Assembly (NCBI RefSeq): GCF_037975245.1
Contig: NC_092565.1
Span: 12,518,499-12,582,498 of the forward strand
Length of the DNA: 64,000 nucleotides
Direction: 5' to 3'
From: Apostichopus japonicus
Taxonomy: Eukaryota; Echinodermata; Holothuroidea; Aspidochirotida; Stichopodidae
The translations under genes and the position numbers were made by a program. The notes beneath the pieces were generated by a model. The model was not told the origin of the DNA, searched no databases, and worked only from the letters and a program-made list of their open reading frames with translations. Positions 13,649 through 27,700 of this stretch are shown piece by piece; within the stretch, counting starts at the first letter, position 1, and each line of letters begins with the position of its first letter.

Positions 13649-15796
13649 ATCGTTCAGGTATTTGATATATGCACTCTGTATCAAAGAGAACCAGTACGTT
13701 AAACAGTACAGTATGGTAAGTAAGTATATATATTTGAGTAAATACTTCAATATGTTAAACCTAAAATTCTATTGTCAAGTAGCGACGACCACTTAAATTC
13801 TTCATGTGAAATGTTGCGTTCTCTCATTTGCACGACAAATGCACCATGAATCAATTTTTGGGAAGTTCATAAGCATTGTAAAATACAGGGAAATAGGCAC
13901 CTCAATATTCACACTAAAAGGAAATGCTTTTGAATCTGATAAAGACCAGCATTTGACATTCATAAAATATTATTTTTAGACTATTACAGTAGATATATGC
14001 CAAATTGAAAATATCTCTATGTGATATTGGAACATTTGGGAAAGTAGCAGTACTTAGAAAGCAAGTTCCTTATTTGTACACAGGGGTCTTAGACTACTGA
14101 CTACTGTTATACAATCATTCTACAAATTGTTCTGTGCATTAGCAACATACATCAACTTCATGCACTGTACTTGGTAACATCCTCAGCTGCATGTATGATC
14201 ATACTGCTGGAGCAGAAATTGTGTGAGCATAGTGTTATTATAGACTTATACAATGGAATTCCAAAGCAATTTAATTGATAATCATTGATAATTGATACTC
14301 ATGTACTACAACACTGAAAATGATATTCCATAATTCACCCCATCACTCTAGTGAATTAGGCCTAGCCTTACACCTTTTTACAATTTTTTTTTTATAACAT
14401 AACTTTGTAATTAGCACACCATTTTTTAGGTTTTGCTATTTGTGTTTCACTTGTGTTGGTAGCCTACTATTTGAGAAATACAGTACTGTAAGCCTCAAGT
14501 TTATTTAGAATCCATATCAAAGGATTGTCTTTCATTGGAACTGAACATAAAATTTACAAACATAAATACAAAATACAAACAATTACATGTACAAACAGAA
14601 GTATAAAATATATAAACAGTATAGAAAATTCAGAAATTAGTTAAGGCAATTGAGGCACATTCTGAAGAATGAAAATTTCACACTTAGTTTTGAAACATCT
14701 AAGACTTAAAGAGAATGGGAGTTTTGGATTTTGTGTGGAAGACTGTTCCATGCTCTGGCACCAATTAACTGGAAGGAATCCTTGTGGACCCATTATATAT
14801 AGACATCTAATTTGGTGGAAGCGTGAGTGCAAATACCACTGTGGGAATATTTCTCTGGGTTGGTGAAAAATATGTTAAGCCAGATAATTTGGAGCAATAC
14901 CATGAAATATGCTCCACACTTGATCACAGATTTTTTAAATTAAAACACTGGTTAATACTCAGAAATTTGAGCTCAGCAAGAAGGTCTTTGGCATGGCTCT
15001 GCCATTTGTTAGTGGCTGTTTAGTATAATATGTATATAATGATTTTGAACATGCTGAGTGAAGGTGCAGATTGCATATTAGAGCTAGCATTAGTTGTTAT
15101 ATTTTTCAACTTGGTCAAGGCCTAGTCTAAAACAGGCCTTCATCTGTATGGTTTCAGTCAGATCCATGCTAGGGCGAGGCATGTATTGGTCAGCAAAAGT
15201 TCACACCCCAAAAATTAATACTTGATTGTTTTAAGAAAATTAGGCCTTGTGCTTCTGTGTTACTTGATAATAATATTAATAAGATTAGTGCGACTAGCTT
15301 AGCCTAGTAACAATATGATTATACTCATTATTGCATGCCATAGGACTAGCCCTAGATTCAGAAGATGTAAACTTTAAAATTGCCATTGCTTTTATTAGTA
15401 GTAGTACTACTACTACTATGTAAGAATATACTATTAATACTACCACGTGAAAACTATTCATAGTGATGACACAACTGGTGGTAGGCTAACGGTTGCTAAC
15501 CGTTACTAGTAGTACTACAGTGCTAGGCCTAACGTAATTCACCGGTTAACCTTGACATTGCCAAGGCCTAACAGTTACTGACATTTACTAGACTAGGCTA
15601 CGTACGTTATGCGGATCGTTTGCATGCCTTGTGTTGCTTGACTGATCACCGCGAGGAGCAGGCATTCTGTCCTTTCAATGTATGCCTAAAACCAGTTCCT
15701 TTTAAGTCAATCTTGCGTTTGTTGCCAGTATTGAACCGTAACCCATTCTGACGGTGAGTTAGTAATGTACACCCATGTAAATAATCAAAGACCTAC

Positions 15797-15937
15797 CTTT
15801 GAAACCTAACGGAACTTCAACATACCCTAAACGCATGCTACAGTTATCAGCTTAATTAAGTGCGTAGACCTATGACGTAAACAGCGTAGGATTTTCTAAA
15901 GTGAATGTAGGAGGGGCACAATTCATGCGCATGCGTA
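15797..15937 (-). promoter_or_regulatory. Candidate GNE promoter and noncoding first exon
   Basis: GNE coding exon 1 needs an upstream noncoding exon. On the minus strand a good donor (AAAG|gtaggt, gt at 15796-15795) lies about 2.1 kb upstream. Above it are a CRE-like TGACGTAA (15873-15880, read on plus) and an NRF-1-like palindrome TGCGCATGCGTA (15926-15937). Both are typical of TATA-less housekeeping promoters. The assignment is inference from position and motifs; no transcript evidence is available. Confidence 0.3.
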
Positions 15938-16582
15938 CAAAATGATTGAGTTTTCTCCGCTCTGAAGAGATCTAACCCGATCAATAACTGGATATCCAGA
16001 TAATCGGACTTTTTTTTATCTACATAATTTCTGATTTAAAAGATGACAGTAGACACAAATTGATATCGTTATGTAGTAGAACGTTATGAAACACTACTAC
16101 AGCAGACAGGTTGTATTCTATAACGCTTATAAAAAAAAAATTAAGAAACCGACCATTTAAACATCACAGGCTCATCAATGAAACTAGGCTGGCTGGCCTA
16201 CATAGTCTCACAAACAGACCACATTGTTATTTCTTCAGTCGTCAGGTGGTATACAAATTGGTCAAGGACAATTTGGCTTCGAATGTCACCGAAAGATGTT
16301 ATATAAAGTTATAGGAACATGTTTTGGTTGAGTCACTTGAGTTATTGGCATTTTATTAATATTAATTTTAAAATTAAGTTAGGACTGCAAGGAGGCTTTG
16401 GGCAGATCCGATTATTTACTCTTTATTATTATTAGTGTTATTGCTGTTATTATTTTATTAATATGAGAAGAGAGCAAATGATCGAAAAGTCAACTGCTAC
16501 TTTAAAAAAAAATCTTGGAGTGTCATCTTTCTTTGATCATCAATCCCAATGCAATATCTATATATCTGCACCCTGCAGTAGT

Positions 16583-18294
16583 CAGTGGCGTCGCCAAGGG
16601 GGGCCAGGGGGGCACGTGCCCCCCCTGGAAAACCTAGTGCCCCCCGAGTCCCCCCCATCTGAGATTTGGGTTGGTAAAAAAAAATATATATATATTTTGT
16701 TATATTCAACTCCCATCATCTGAGTTGGTTTTTCATAAGGACAAAGAAGCACAGTAATTCGTATTTTCTTCAAATGAGCTGCGAAAAAATGAAAAAGTTT
16801 ATCCTTGAACGTCGGGTATCGAAGTCGTAACCCGCGCCATCACAACAGGTGTCGATATTTACATTGAATGTGTCAGTGCTCACGCCATACCAGCGGATAT
16901 ACACGTCCGCTTCGCGAGCTACATGACTGTGAGAAGGGAGGGTACTGCAATATGTTGCCTTGGTCTGAGGTTGACAGGTTAGGAGCTGATGAAATGTGAG
17001 AATGTGAGGGTCCGCAGGCACCATACTTGCCTATATTTGTGGACCCATATATTAACCCTGTTGTGTAGGGGGTGCAGAGGTCATTTGAGGTCAGATGCTT
17101 GTAGGAACAAATGGCGAATGTTCACACCTGCATACTGAGCCATACTCGATGTGTGATCAAACTTTGGATTGCATGGTGAGATCCCTGATAGGAGCCAATA
17201 ACGATGCTGGAACCTGTTACATATTAATAGATAATGGGCGAAAACGAGAAGGACAAGAAAGGAGTCGGGGTCATGCACACATTAATTCAACAAATGTAGG
17301 TTCTATTGATATAGGGTTAGGCATAACATCGACAGCATGTGGTTCATATCCTCTGCAAAATTCTGCGCCTTGTTAAATCATTACCTCAAAAATAGCAATT
17401 TCTGGAGATATCTTCAGATCGAATTTAGCATCAAATGTGGCAGCATTTTGCATCTAGCCCTCCGTATGCGAAAATTTTCCAAAGGGGAGGGGGGCAGTGG
17501 CGGCGGAACCGGGGGCTTGGGGGGCTCAGCCCCCCAATGAAAAAGTTGAGGGGGCAAATGCATGATAAGTCCCCCCCCCCCCCCCGCAATATTTACCAAG
17601 GCTCCGAAACGTGCATCTGCCCATTTTTCAATGCATACTTGTCGATCTGTCCGATGCACACGTATACTATATAGGTGTAATAATTTTAGTAAATGCTGGG
17701 GGGACCCTCGGCCCGTCCCCTGGCTATAGACCACATTGTCACCCCAACCGCGTCTTCAAGCCCCGTGAAAAGTGGAAGCAGTGAGTGTGAGTACCGGTAA
17801 GCGCAACACAACTTCGTCTTAGGCCAATGACTTGCTTCATTTCAGCCAGTTCTCCAACATCCCCTTACTACACTCAAAAACGTCTTTGCGAGTACACTAC
17901 GAGTAATAGCTACTCTCTTAAAACACCATCGAATATACAAATTACAATGTTTTTACAGACTTTTACGTGCAATCTGAGAAATTGCAGGCTTGAGACCCAT
18001 ATTTTAGGGCTAGGTATTCGCAGCATAAAACACTTGGGAAGTGCCGTTTCCGGCCATCTGGGGGTTTGAAAAACCCAAAATTTTCTTGTATGCTCCGCGC
18101 CAACCGATGGTGGCGCTCCGCTTAGATAGTCTCTACACATTAGCCCCCCCCCAATAATTTTCCCGTTCCGCCGCACCTGGAGGGGGCAACCCCTCCCCTT
18201 AGACCCCTCCCCCAGGACGGCAATCCGTATCCACCTAAGTGCCCCCATCAAATGTTGGTGCCCCCCCAGACTGAAAAGTCTGGTGACGCCACTG
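16583..18294. mobile_element. hAT-like non-autonomous element (1.7 kb, possibly composite)
   Basis: Begins CAGTGGCGTCGCC and ends GGTGACGCCACTG, an inverted terminal pair. It is flanked by a perfect 8-bp direct repeat GCAGTAGT (16575-16582 and 18295-18302), as expected for hAT insertion. Long G and C runs sit just inside the ends. No transposase ORF is visible. An internal CAGTGGCGGCGG near 17490 suggests a second, nested copy. Confidence 0.8.
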
Positions 18295-18738
18295 GCAGTA
18301 GTACCCGATACTTACCCTATAAAAAACGGGGGAAAAACACCAATAAAACGGGGTCACTGCAGTGTGAATAGGTTCTCGGTACACCCAAGCACCGATCGAC
18401 AGACCTCTTGTAGTCTCGTGTTAAACGTATAAGTATACGCGACGCTGAAAGGAGACACCTTCAAGAATGGTATAGGCTATATGGTGTCCCGTGTTGGTGA
18501 TAGGCTAGCAAATGGACATCAGAATACAGAGAAAAACAGTCATTGTTTGCGGAGCACCCATTCAACGATAAAAACTTAGGTCTCTCTTTATTCCGTATTC
18601 AGGGAAAGGAGAGGTAAGGAGCCGAGGGGTATATAGGGTGACTAAATAGTTTCGTATTTCTGTCTTTACAATAGTAAAGGTGCACTTGAATCGTGCAGCT
18701 ATTTCAATCAGATTCCTCAGTATACATGCTCGTGCCAT

Positions 18739-19131
18739 CAGTGGCGGAGCTAGGGGTATTGGTCAGGGGGGGGGGGCGAGAATGGTCTCAGGGGCGCTTT
18801 GGACACTATCTAAGCGGAGCGCTACCACAAGTTGGCGCGGAGCGTACACATTTTTTTTGAGTAAAGATACTCCCTAGATCGCCGGAAATGACCCTTTCCG
18901 GGCCATGCTTATTTGCAGATAAACGAAGAATAAATAGGTGTCATCGCCATTTTGTCAGAAAATTACACCAACAAAATGTGACAAATGTCAATAGGTATTT
19001 GAGAGCGCAATAAAAAAGTCAATAATCGCGAATAAGTAAAAAGTGGTTAAAGCTGAAAAGGGCGCCAGCAGTCCATTTGAGTCCGTCAGGGGAGGGCATC
19101 CGCCCCTGACTGTATGTACGCTCCGCCGAGT
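18739..19131. mobile_element. hAT-like MITE, degraded
   Basis: Begins CAGTGGCGGAGCTAGGG and ends near GCTCCGCCGAG. The flanking repeats CGTGCCAT and CGTGCATC match imperfectly. It carries the family's internal block with AAGCGGAGCGC and GTTGGCGCGGAGCGTAC, also found in other copies in this window. Confidence 0.5.
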
Positions 19132-19916
19132 CGTGCATCGTTCATGACGGCACGATCTGTTGTATCGGCACAGAGGAAATGTGAAGTATTTCTAACAGAG
19201 CAACTTTATTTCGACAATTTGTTGTACTTTATAGGCTAAATAATGACAGAACATTCTCGAATAACATAGATTCATGTGCCAGAAATGAAACCGATGGCGG
19301 TTACCACTTTATACTGTAGCAAGAAAACACTCCATTCGATCCCTAAGGCTCTGCTGCTACCGTTTTCCTCGTAAAAATATATACTCACCGGAAAATGTTT
19401 CCGTGGGAAGTCGACAAAGTCACAAAATTACTCTGCCATCTGCCATATATGTTTAAAGGCAGAGCTCATGCTTGTACAAGGTCACATGACCTTCTTGTAA
19501 GCTTTTACCTGCATGTCCATAATTTAAAAACTGTATCAGTGGCATACTAGTAACTAGAGTTTGTCATCTTAGGCGAGAGGGCGGGGTGGGGGGAGGGGTG
19601 GGGCTGAGGAGAAATTTGCCATTTGCCGAATCAAAGTTAGACTATGGATAAACTTCGAAAACATAAAAAGCTATAGCCATGGGATTTTGACGATTGGGTA
19701 CAGTTTATCGTCCTTTCATATGTCTGAATTAAGTTCTCATTTGGTCTGGACTTTTCTTTCAACAGTACAGTTTAAGCTATCTCGTTGTCTATATATGATT
19801 TACTATAATTATGATTTAAATAAATCTGTATATGAAGCTTCATCGACTTAAACTGCATTCATTCAGCCACAACAAAACTTTTTGTCCAGTGCCATAGTTC
19901 ATCGGTGTTATAATAA

Positions 19917-20083
19917 GGGGTTAATCAACGGTCTAGCGTGCGTTACTCACAGGATTAATGCACGATCGGGGGATAATGCAAGCGATGCACGAGGGCGGAG
20001 CCCGAGTGCATCCAGCGATAGCATTAACACCCGGAGTGAGTAACATCATGTGAGTAACGCACGCTAGACCGTTGATTAACCCC
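19917..20083. repeat. Perfect 35-bp inverted repeat (hairpin/cruciform)
   Basis: Arms 19917-19951 and 20049-20083 are exact reverse complements (GGGGTTAATCAACGG... and ...CCGTTGATTAACCCC). The 97-bp spacer is itself partly palindromic (GCGATGCACGAGGGCGG / GCCCGAGTGCATC). A third partial arm (GTGCGTTACTCACAGGATTAA) occurs near 20190. No target duplication was identified. Confidence 0.85.
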
Positions 20084-20871
20084 GTTCATTCATACACTAC
20101 CATTTGTGTGGGGGAAAAATCATAAAACAAAACATTTTTGGTTACATATAACCAAAGATTTATTAAAGTGATGCCCCGTAATTTTACCGTGCGTTACTCA
20201 CAGGATTAACCACGGTCAGCTGACCTGAATGGACCAATAGGATTTAGGAATCTTTACTAAGTATGAATGAACATTAATTAATCAGCTTAAATCTGTAGTC
20301 TTCGGAAATGATATTTCGGTTAGGCTTTTCCTAACAACTGATCAGTCTGTGTGAGTTCACACGTGCGGTGTTGCAATAACGTAAAATATCATGATGCAGC
20401 TTCCAAGTAACAATACCGGATTCACTTCGGACGGTGGATATATATAATGATGGTACAAAATTATAAACACACGCATGGGCGGCGATCATGGGGGGGGGGG
20501 TGACGGGGTGGACAAGTCCTCTCCCCTAATATTTTGAGTGGGGGATATAGTATCTAATATCCCCCAATATTTGGTGGCATAGTTTTTTGTGTGGCTATAA
20601 ACAGAAAATAATGCGTGAGATTATTTATCCAAATCATATTTGGCGGTGGCTAAAATTTCATACAGCACATGCTGCATGAGGTAGATGACTCTTCGTCGCT
20701 TCTGTGACCTGTGACCGTAGGCTATAGCATGTTGTCACCCATGATTATTATCATAATGTATGTACATCTCTTGTGTATGAGTGTAAGTACGAACAATCAT
20801 ATATATGATCCACGTCGATATGGGTTCACTGGTTTTCCATTTGGCCTGTTTCCTACAAGATTTCTAACCGC

Positions 20872-21210
20872 AGGCGCGTAGTAATAGGGGGGCGAAGGGG
20901 GAGACCGCCCCCCCCCCCCCCTCGAGCATATTTTTTGTATTTTTTATGATACCGAAGTTTTATAGTAGCCGTTATAAGAGGTTTTAATATTTGTAAGTTT
21001 TGGTAAGTATTTGAGAATTTCCGGCAATTACGGATAACGTCAACCACGAACTGGTTAAACAGAGCCTTAAAATGCATTTTGTAGTTTTCGTCCAATATTT
21101 GTTTTTTGCCCACCATATGTCATTTGGGCTTGGCAGGCGGGGGGTTGGGGTTGCAGACATCTCTACCGGGGGGGGGGGTGTTCAAGACATTTGACTGTGG
21201 CATCTCGCCC
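20872..21210. mobile_element. Probable hAT-like MITE
   Basis: The left end (C)AGGCGCGTAG matches other copies here. It is flanked by the 8-bp repeat CTAACCGC at 20864-20871 and 21211-21218. The right end (TCTCGCCC) is diverged, so the boundary is tentative. Poly-G and poly-C runs lie inside. Confidence 0.45.
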
Positions 21211-21658
21211 CTAACCGCTGGTTAGGCCACTGTGAGTAACTGTAACTATCCCTTTGTAGCAAGAACGGTTCGTTTAATATTCAAAAAAATTGTTAAGTCA
21301 CTAAATTTGACATGAATAAATGGGATTTGAATCAAAATCAAAATATATGGTCGATAACGGTAATTTCGTGAACAATGAAACTTGCATAAACTGTTTCATG
21401 TGTTATACTATACAAAAGAAAGCAACTGTTATAACATACTGCAAAATCAAATCTCAAAAACTAGACAGAGCGATAGAGGTGTATCCAGTCTTTAATAGAT
21501 ACAATTTATATTTGATGCGCCTTTCATGTAACATTTTAAATATTATAAGAAATAAAATTGATTTACCAGCTTTGACTGCATGGTGTTGAAGTCGTAACAG
21601 AATAACGAATCAATAATATATAAAAGTTAACGACATCGATATTTGTTAACCGAATCTT

Positions 21659-21664
21659 TTTATT
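21659..21664 (-). terminator. Candidate poly(A) signal of the sulfotransferase
   Basis: AATAAA on the minus strand about 21 nt after the TAG stop. The 3' UTR would be very short; later signals cannot be excluded. Confidence 0.4.
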
Positions 21665-21684
21665 GGTTTGAAGCCAAAGTTCTG

Positions 21685-21794
21685 CTAATTGTAATGGTGC
21701 TCTAGACCTGTCCCGGATAATCGTTCTTTCAACACCTTGTCCATCGCTTCGCTCTGTGCCACAGTAAACCGTGCTTTCCAACCGCCTACAATAC
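21685..21794 (-). CDS. Sulfotransferase exon 6 (C-terminus, stop)
   Basis: Acceptor taacag; encodes IVGGWKARFTVAQSEAMDK and ends GLEHHYN with TAG at 21687-21685. It is read in a different frame from the longest ORF at this spot. It matches the family's G.WK..FTVAQ.E..D ending. Confidence 0.93.
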
Positions 21795-24700
21795 CTGTTA
21801 GATGGATCGAAAGAGCATAAAAATAAATAAATATATAAAAACTTAGTTAATGAGTCAGTGAACTAGCGAATCATGTGATCAAACAACGTATCTGAGTATA
21901 ACATCGCATCATAGAGGGGTACATGGATGGGGGGGGGGGGTGTGACCGTATGAAGGGGTATAGACCTCTTAACGTGTAATACAAGTAAAGTGACTTAGAC
22001 GCCAGATGCTGCTATCATTTGACAAGTTTTCATATTAATGCACTGCATTGGAAACTGTTTGTTATACTAACGATTAGTCTAGTTCTACATATTTTTGATA
22101 AGTAGCAGATCTAATCGGGGGGCAATAGGGGAGAGAAGGGGAAATCTGTGGGGATACCCTCCCCCTGCCTCTCCCCGACCCCCCCCCCCCCCCATGTAGC
22201 GCCGCCACTGCAACTTCTCCACCTTATTGCAAGTTGAGTATAGGTAGTATTTACCTTTCTTTAGAAATGGCAATTTTCCGTGTGCCTTTGTCAATAGCTC
22301 TCCGAGTTCGTGCTCCTTTTCTATTTTTGCATACGTCTTCTTCATCCCTTCCATGCTGGAATGTTCAATAATTCTTTCCATTCCCTCTGGTGTAATGGTG
22401 ACTTCCAAAAACGTTGCCAAGCGACTGATGACTGACTGAATATCCTTCACGGAACAAGTTACATTTCGTTTTAAGTGATATATTTAAGACACAAACGATG
22501 CAAAATAGTCAAGAGAGGATATTAATTTTAATCAACCAACAAAAGAAAAAAATACCCCCAAAAAATAACCAGAGATGTGTAGATCAGCGTGGCAATTGGG
22601 AATGTAGAAAGAAGGGGAAAGGTATTGTATTAAACTCGGGGTAAAACTAGCATGATAATTTGCTCACAGCCTATATAGTGACATAACCAGGAATGTATTC
22701 GAGGAATTAGGTAATCGACCCCAATGTGTGAATCTATCAACAATAGTTTAATTAGTCTAAATCAGGTGGTGGATTGCGGACGTTGTCCGTATAGCAAACA
22801 CTCCGTGTTTTCCGTCCTTCGGATACCATTGGACGAGCAGGCCGTGGAGATACAGTTCAGGCTCCCGGGATATATATTTCACCAGGCCCCCATTTTGCAC
22901 TGTTCATATATTTTCCCGGACGCTCGATATTTTCACAGGGCAATAAAGCTGACCCTCGACCAGTGGCTGTAACCCCGCCCCTCCCCCTCCATCCCACTCT
23001 CGTCAGGACGTGACAACAAAAACAATATTCATGATTGAAACAACTAAATGCTTCGGTGTGAGTGTCTGAATGTTTTTTTCATGCCAGTTATCATGATTGA
23101 AAGAATTGATTTGTCCGAATTTGAGTCTCCTGTAGGGTGTTAACATAATTAAATACACATACTAGCAGTTTTAGGGCGAAACGGGATAAGTCGAGCGGAG
23201 GTTACCTTCTTCATCTCCTCAAACGTGATGAAAAACACATTCTCATCATCTCGATGACTCCAGTAGCTCAGTGTATGGTCAAACCAATTGCCAAATATGG
23301 CTGAAAGAGAAAGCATTGACACAAATATTATACATCAGATATAATGTTGAATATACTAAATCATTGTACTCAATGTTTTCAGTATCCATATTCTTTTATA
23401 AAGTAGATCGGTATATACCTTTTTCTGACATAAACACGGAGCAAAATTCATCCCAACCGATGCGATCATCTTGAGTTTTCGAATCAGCATTCATAAAATT
23501 GTAAAACGAATTGGCAGCATCCTTCGGATTCCTGGTGACGTAGACCACCTGTATAGAGAGTAAAGTTGATCCAACAAAGGTGGTGTTATTTTCATAGATA
23601 TATCTGTGTTTTGGTTAAAAAAAACTTAGTATAGTGTAAGGTTTCATGTAGTCATGGTTGTAATGTCAAATTTCCTAACACACTGTCGAAGTTTTGACTC
23701 GTATGATAATGTCAAAATTTATGGCGAAATGGCTACTTATTCCACGAAATCCTACATTCACTCAGTTCAAGAAATGTAATCGTAAATTCGAAGGATAACG
23801 TAAATTACAATGAAAACTTAATCATTAGAATAAGTGGAACTCTCTTTGTCCCACATTGAATGCAAAGGATCAGCCGAATGATCCAACATTGATGAAGAGC
23901 ACATCCCTACTTAGACAAGTAAGGAGTATATAAACATACTCTTGCCCCCCCCCCCTCCCACATCCCCCGGGTTTTCCAGCTATTTAGATGATCACTCCCA
24001 TGTATTGGCCGATTTCAGACTACCACATTAGGTTTGAAAATGGTTATGATGTACATGGAAATCACCTTTGGTTTTTTAGTCCAAATTTGAGCAGGTAAAA
24101 GTGTTGCTGGTAGATGAGTGCCATACATCCTAGGAGAAGGTTTCTTGTCGACGACGTCAACAATAGCTTCCTTCATCTCGGGAAATATCGTAAACTCTAT
24201 GCAACCTATAGCTCTCCTATCATTTTCCCTCTCTATCTGGTCGACGTGACCATCGGTCTTTATCAGCTGTATGACCTCCATCATCCAATGGGTACCTGAG
24301 TTGGATAAATTGATTCAAATACAAACGTTGAAGTCAATGTTATGACATTTGTACATAAATTTACAAACATAAAATTAAAAGAAACCAACTGCGATATGAG
24401 AGTGTGAAATGTGGGACACAACCACATGCAGTATTAATTGATGTGGGCACTACGTAGAAAACCTTATTATGCCAGGGGCGGATCCAGGGGGGGCCCGGGG
24501 GCCCGGGCCCCCCTTTTTGAAAATCCTGATTTTTTTTTTTTTACCGCGTTCGAGGGAAAGGACCCCATGCGTGATCAGTGGCGTAGCTACGGGGGGCCTG
24601 GGGGCCGAGGCCCCCATGAAATAGGTTGGCCCCCACTGGGAATGGGGTAAAAAAAAATGTTGTAAAAAAATAAAAATAAGTGCGATTCACTTATATTGTT

Positions 24701-27700
24701 TGTTCAATAATTTGGGAAATAGAGTTACACAATTATCTCGTCTGCATCTGGCAGAATAAGAAAATACAATATCTGTAGTAATCATGAGAATGGTCACACA
24801 GCATGGCATGGCAATGGTCGATGCTACGGAGAGCCAAACGTTCCATAAATGTCGAAAAAGAAAGTGAAGTGTCCAAGTTAATATATATATGTCCAAATCG
24901 ATATCAACATGTTACAATTCGATATCAGCATGTTACAATTCCATATGAACATGTCGAAACAAAATACAATATGCCATTGCGTCTATCAACATGTCAAATT
25001 CAACATCAGCATGTCGAAAACTTGTAACAGCATGCCATTACTACATTGGTCATGTCAACATGCTATATTTACGTCGTGCTATAATTTTGGCACTTCGGCG
25101 CGCGCCAACGTTTCGTATATGTCGAGATTTATTTCAGTATGTCCAAAACTTGTGTCAGCATGGTGAGCGAAGAATAGTGAAGTATTGCCATGACAACGTT
25201 GCACATGGTTCGCGTCGTTCACACGGTACTATGGTTGAATATACTGTAGCGGAAAGCTACGACTTTTCCTTAGTGAGATACGTTTCGTTCCCTCAGGGGT
25301 TACATCTGTTGCGCTCCGCGGAGGTAACGAGAGATGTTTATCCGAAACAGGAACAGGAACTGATTACGTAATTTTGCTATATCGATGTATTCCCGTGACT
25401 GGCATAGGCAGGCACGGCGGTGGGTGTGTGAGTCGATCCCATTGGTCGCAACTCATCGTAGTTATATACAGGTAGTCCATGATTGGTCTAAGCCTTTTTT
25501 TACAGTTTATGTACGGACGTGTGTATACGGGGGGTTATTTCCGGGGTATTTTAATGAAGGGTTCTTTCGTAAATGAGTGAGTCAGAGAGTCGGTAGAGTG
25601 CAAGACGAGGAACTTTCCTTCCGGCGGCTCGTGGTAAAGCCTTTGATATTTGCCTAAGTCCAAACAAATGTGTTTAGGCATTTTAGAGTGCCCGACACCT
25701 GCGCTGCCCGAGTCCAGCGGATTGCCCGACACCTGCCCTGCCCAAGTCAAGCGGAATGCCCGAAGCCTGTGCTGCCCGACACCGGTGGATTGCCGACGTT
25801 TAGACTGCCCGACCCTTGCGCAGCCCGAGTGTTATGCCTGCGTATCCTTGGGTTGTGCCCGACCCCAGTACGTTATATTGGGCAAATGTTAATATTGTGT
25901 ATTATACGCTGTAGATGTAGAACGAGATGAGAAATTATACTTTTATTAAACATACAACTCTGGTGTCTGCCTCCTGATTTAGAGTTAATCTGTACCCGTC
26001 CCCCATCTACCTCCCCTACCCTCCTCCAGTTGGTTTCGAGACAGGTTTTACACTACCAGACGTTGGCGGCGTTACAATACGTTTTAAACTGCTGCAGTAG
26101 GTGGAAAATATACCATTGAGAATATCTTCAAGCCCTTATTCGTATTAGTCGCGCCAAAGCTTTGTCCAAACAAAGCAGTTCATTTAATATAATCATTCAT
26201 AATGAATGTTTTGCAAGAAACTTTTTCTTCCATACCGCGTTTGGTTGGAGAAATAAACCAATGCGTCAGAGAAAACCAGCTTTCGATAGCACCACGCCTC
26301 CGAACTCGTCTAGAGGCAACGTTAGAAATAAGAGTATGTATACCCTAACTTTAGCCTTAGTCTAGGCATTGCCTAACTTAGCATAGGCTAAATAGAAGTA
26401 GAACTTAGTTGAAGTAAATCCCAAAGACAGAGCACGGACTGGATCAAAGGGAGAAAGGGGCCTAGTGAAATTTCCCCAAGAATATTCTTACAAACTTTTA
26501 ATTTATTACCATGTTACTGTTAGTGTCCGCGTCCAATGACTCACGAATGGATCAACAAGGCATGTGGCGGCGTGTTTATCGGCAAATTTGAATGTAGCCT
26601 ATGCTGAAATTGTAATTTGAGAACAGGGGAACAGACTGACCAGAGAACGGATGTGTACGGTGTATTTAGCATCGATGGAACTGGAAATTAGCAGTTTTGT
26701 GGTATAGTTAACTAGCCTGTCAACTCCTCACCCTTGTCGGTATCGATGCCGAACGTCCAGGCCGACTTTGTTCATAATATTAACTCAACGCAAATTCTTA
26801 CTCTGATGGTACGTGGGATGGTGTGCAAAGGTCCGGCAAATATTATCTCGCACAAAGTCATCAACGTGATCCCTTTGGCTTGAATATTTTATTTCCTTCT
26901 CTCAACATGCTGACACAAGTTTTGGACATACTGTCTAACTTTTTCACTTTATGTATGGAACAATTTTTCAGTACATTTCCATGTGAAGTAACAGAATTTT
27001 TTTTTCGTGGAACTGGTAAATTGTAATAATGAGTTAATGTTCTATAGATTTTTCAAAATCTTTTGCATAAATGTTTTCTTTGATTAATACAGTACCAGGG
27101 ACATAGCCAGGTTTCTGGTATGGGGTGGGGGGCAAAGTCAAACTTCTGTCCCCATTTTCAGGCACTAAGCGGTGGAACAACGTCCTGGGGAGGGTATAAG
27201 GGGCATCCTCCTCCCCTGAAAAATGTTGCTCACCACCAAAAATAAAGATAACAAGTATAAAGTATATGGGCAAGATAATAAAGCCCCTTACACTTGACTA
27301 AAAGTACCTATTTCGCCATTACTTGTTCATATATTGCGATGAAATATATGCTGAGATAAACAATTAATTATTAAATACGAATCTTCGCATGATTCGGTGA
27401 GAAATGAAAGATATATTCCGATCGAAATTCTTACAGGTATGCGTAACGTAACATATATGAGTACTGTGTATACTATTTCAATTACATATACGTTAGGATC
27501 GGAGTGTCTGTTGTTATGTTGTGAGGGACGCTATATACGAAATGACCTTTGTACTAGGATTACGTAATAGCTGATGATGGCTTTACCCGTGTTTGTGCCC
27601 TGAGGCATGTTTACTTATGGCGATCAAATTTTGTCGGTTACAATGAAACTTCAAAGTGGGTTTTCTCCTTCTGTTTATAGCTCCATGATTCAACCATAGT

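Noticed and set aside
14641-15023. Possible LINE or retroelement coding remnant (frames near 14669-14866)
   Set aside because: No reverse transcriptase or endonuclease motif seen; frames are short and overlapping on both strands.
24803-25371. Overlapping ORFs repeated in inverse at 27735-28204
   Set aside because: Identical because they lie in the two arms of the foldback element; low-complexity and overlapping in several frames, so not coding.
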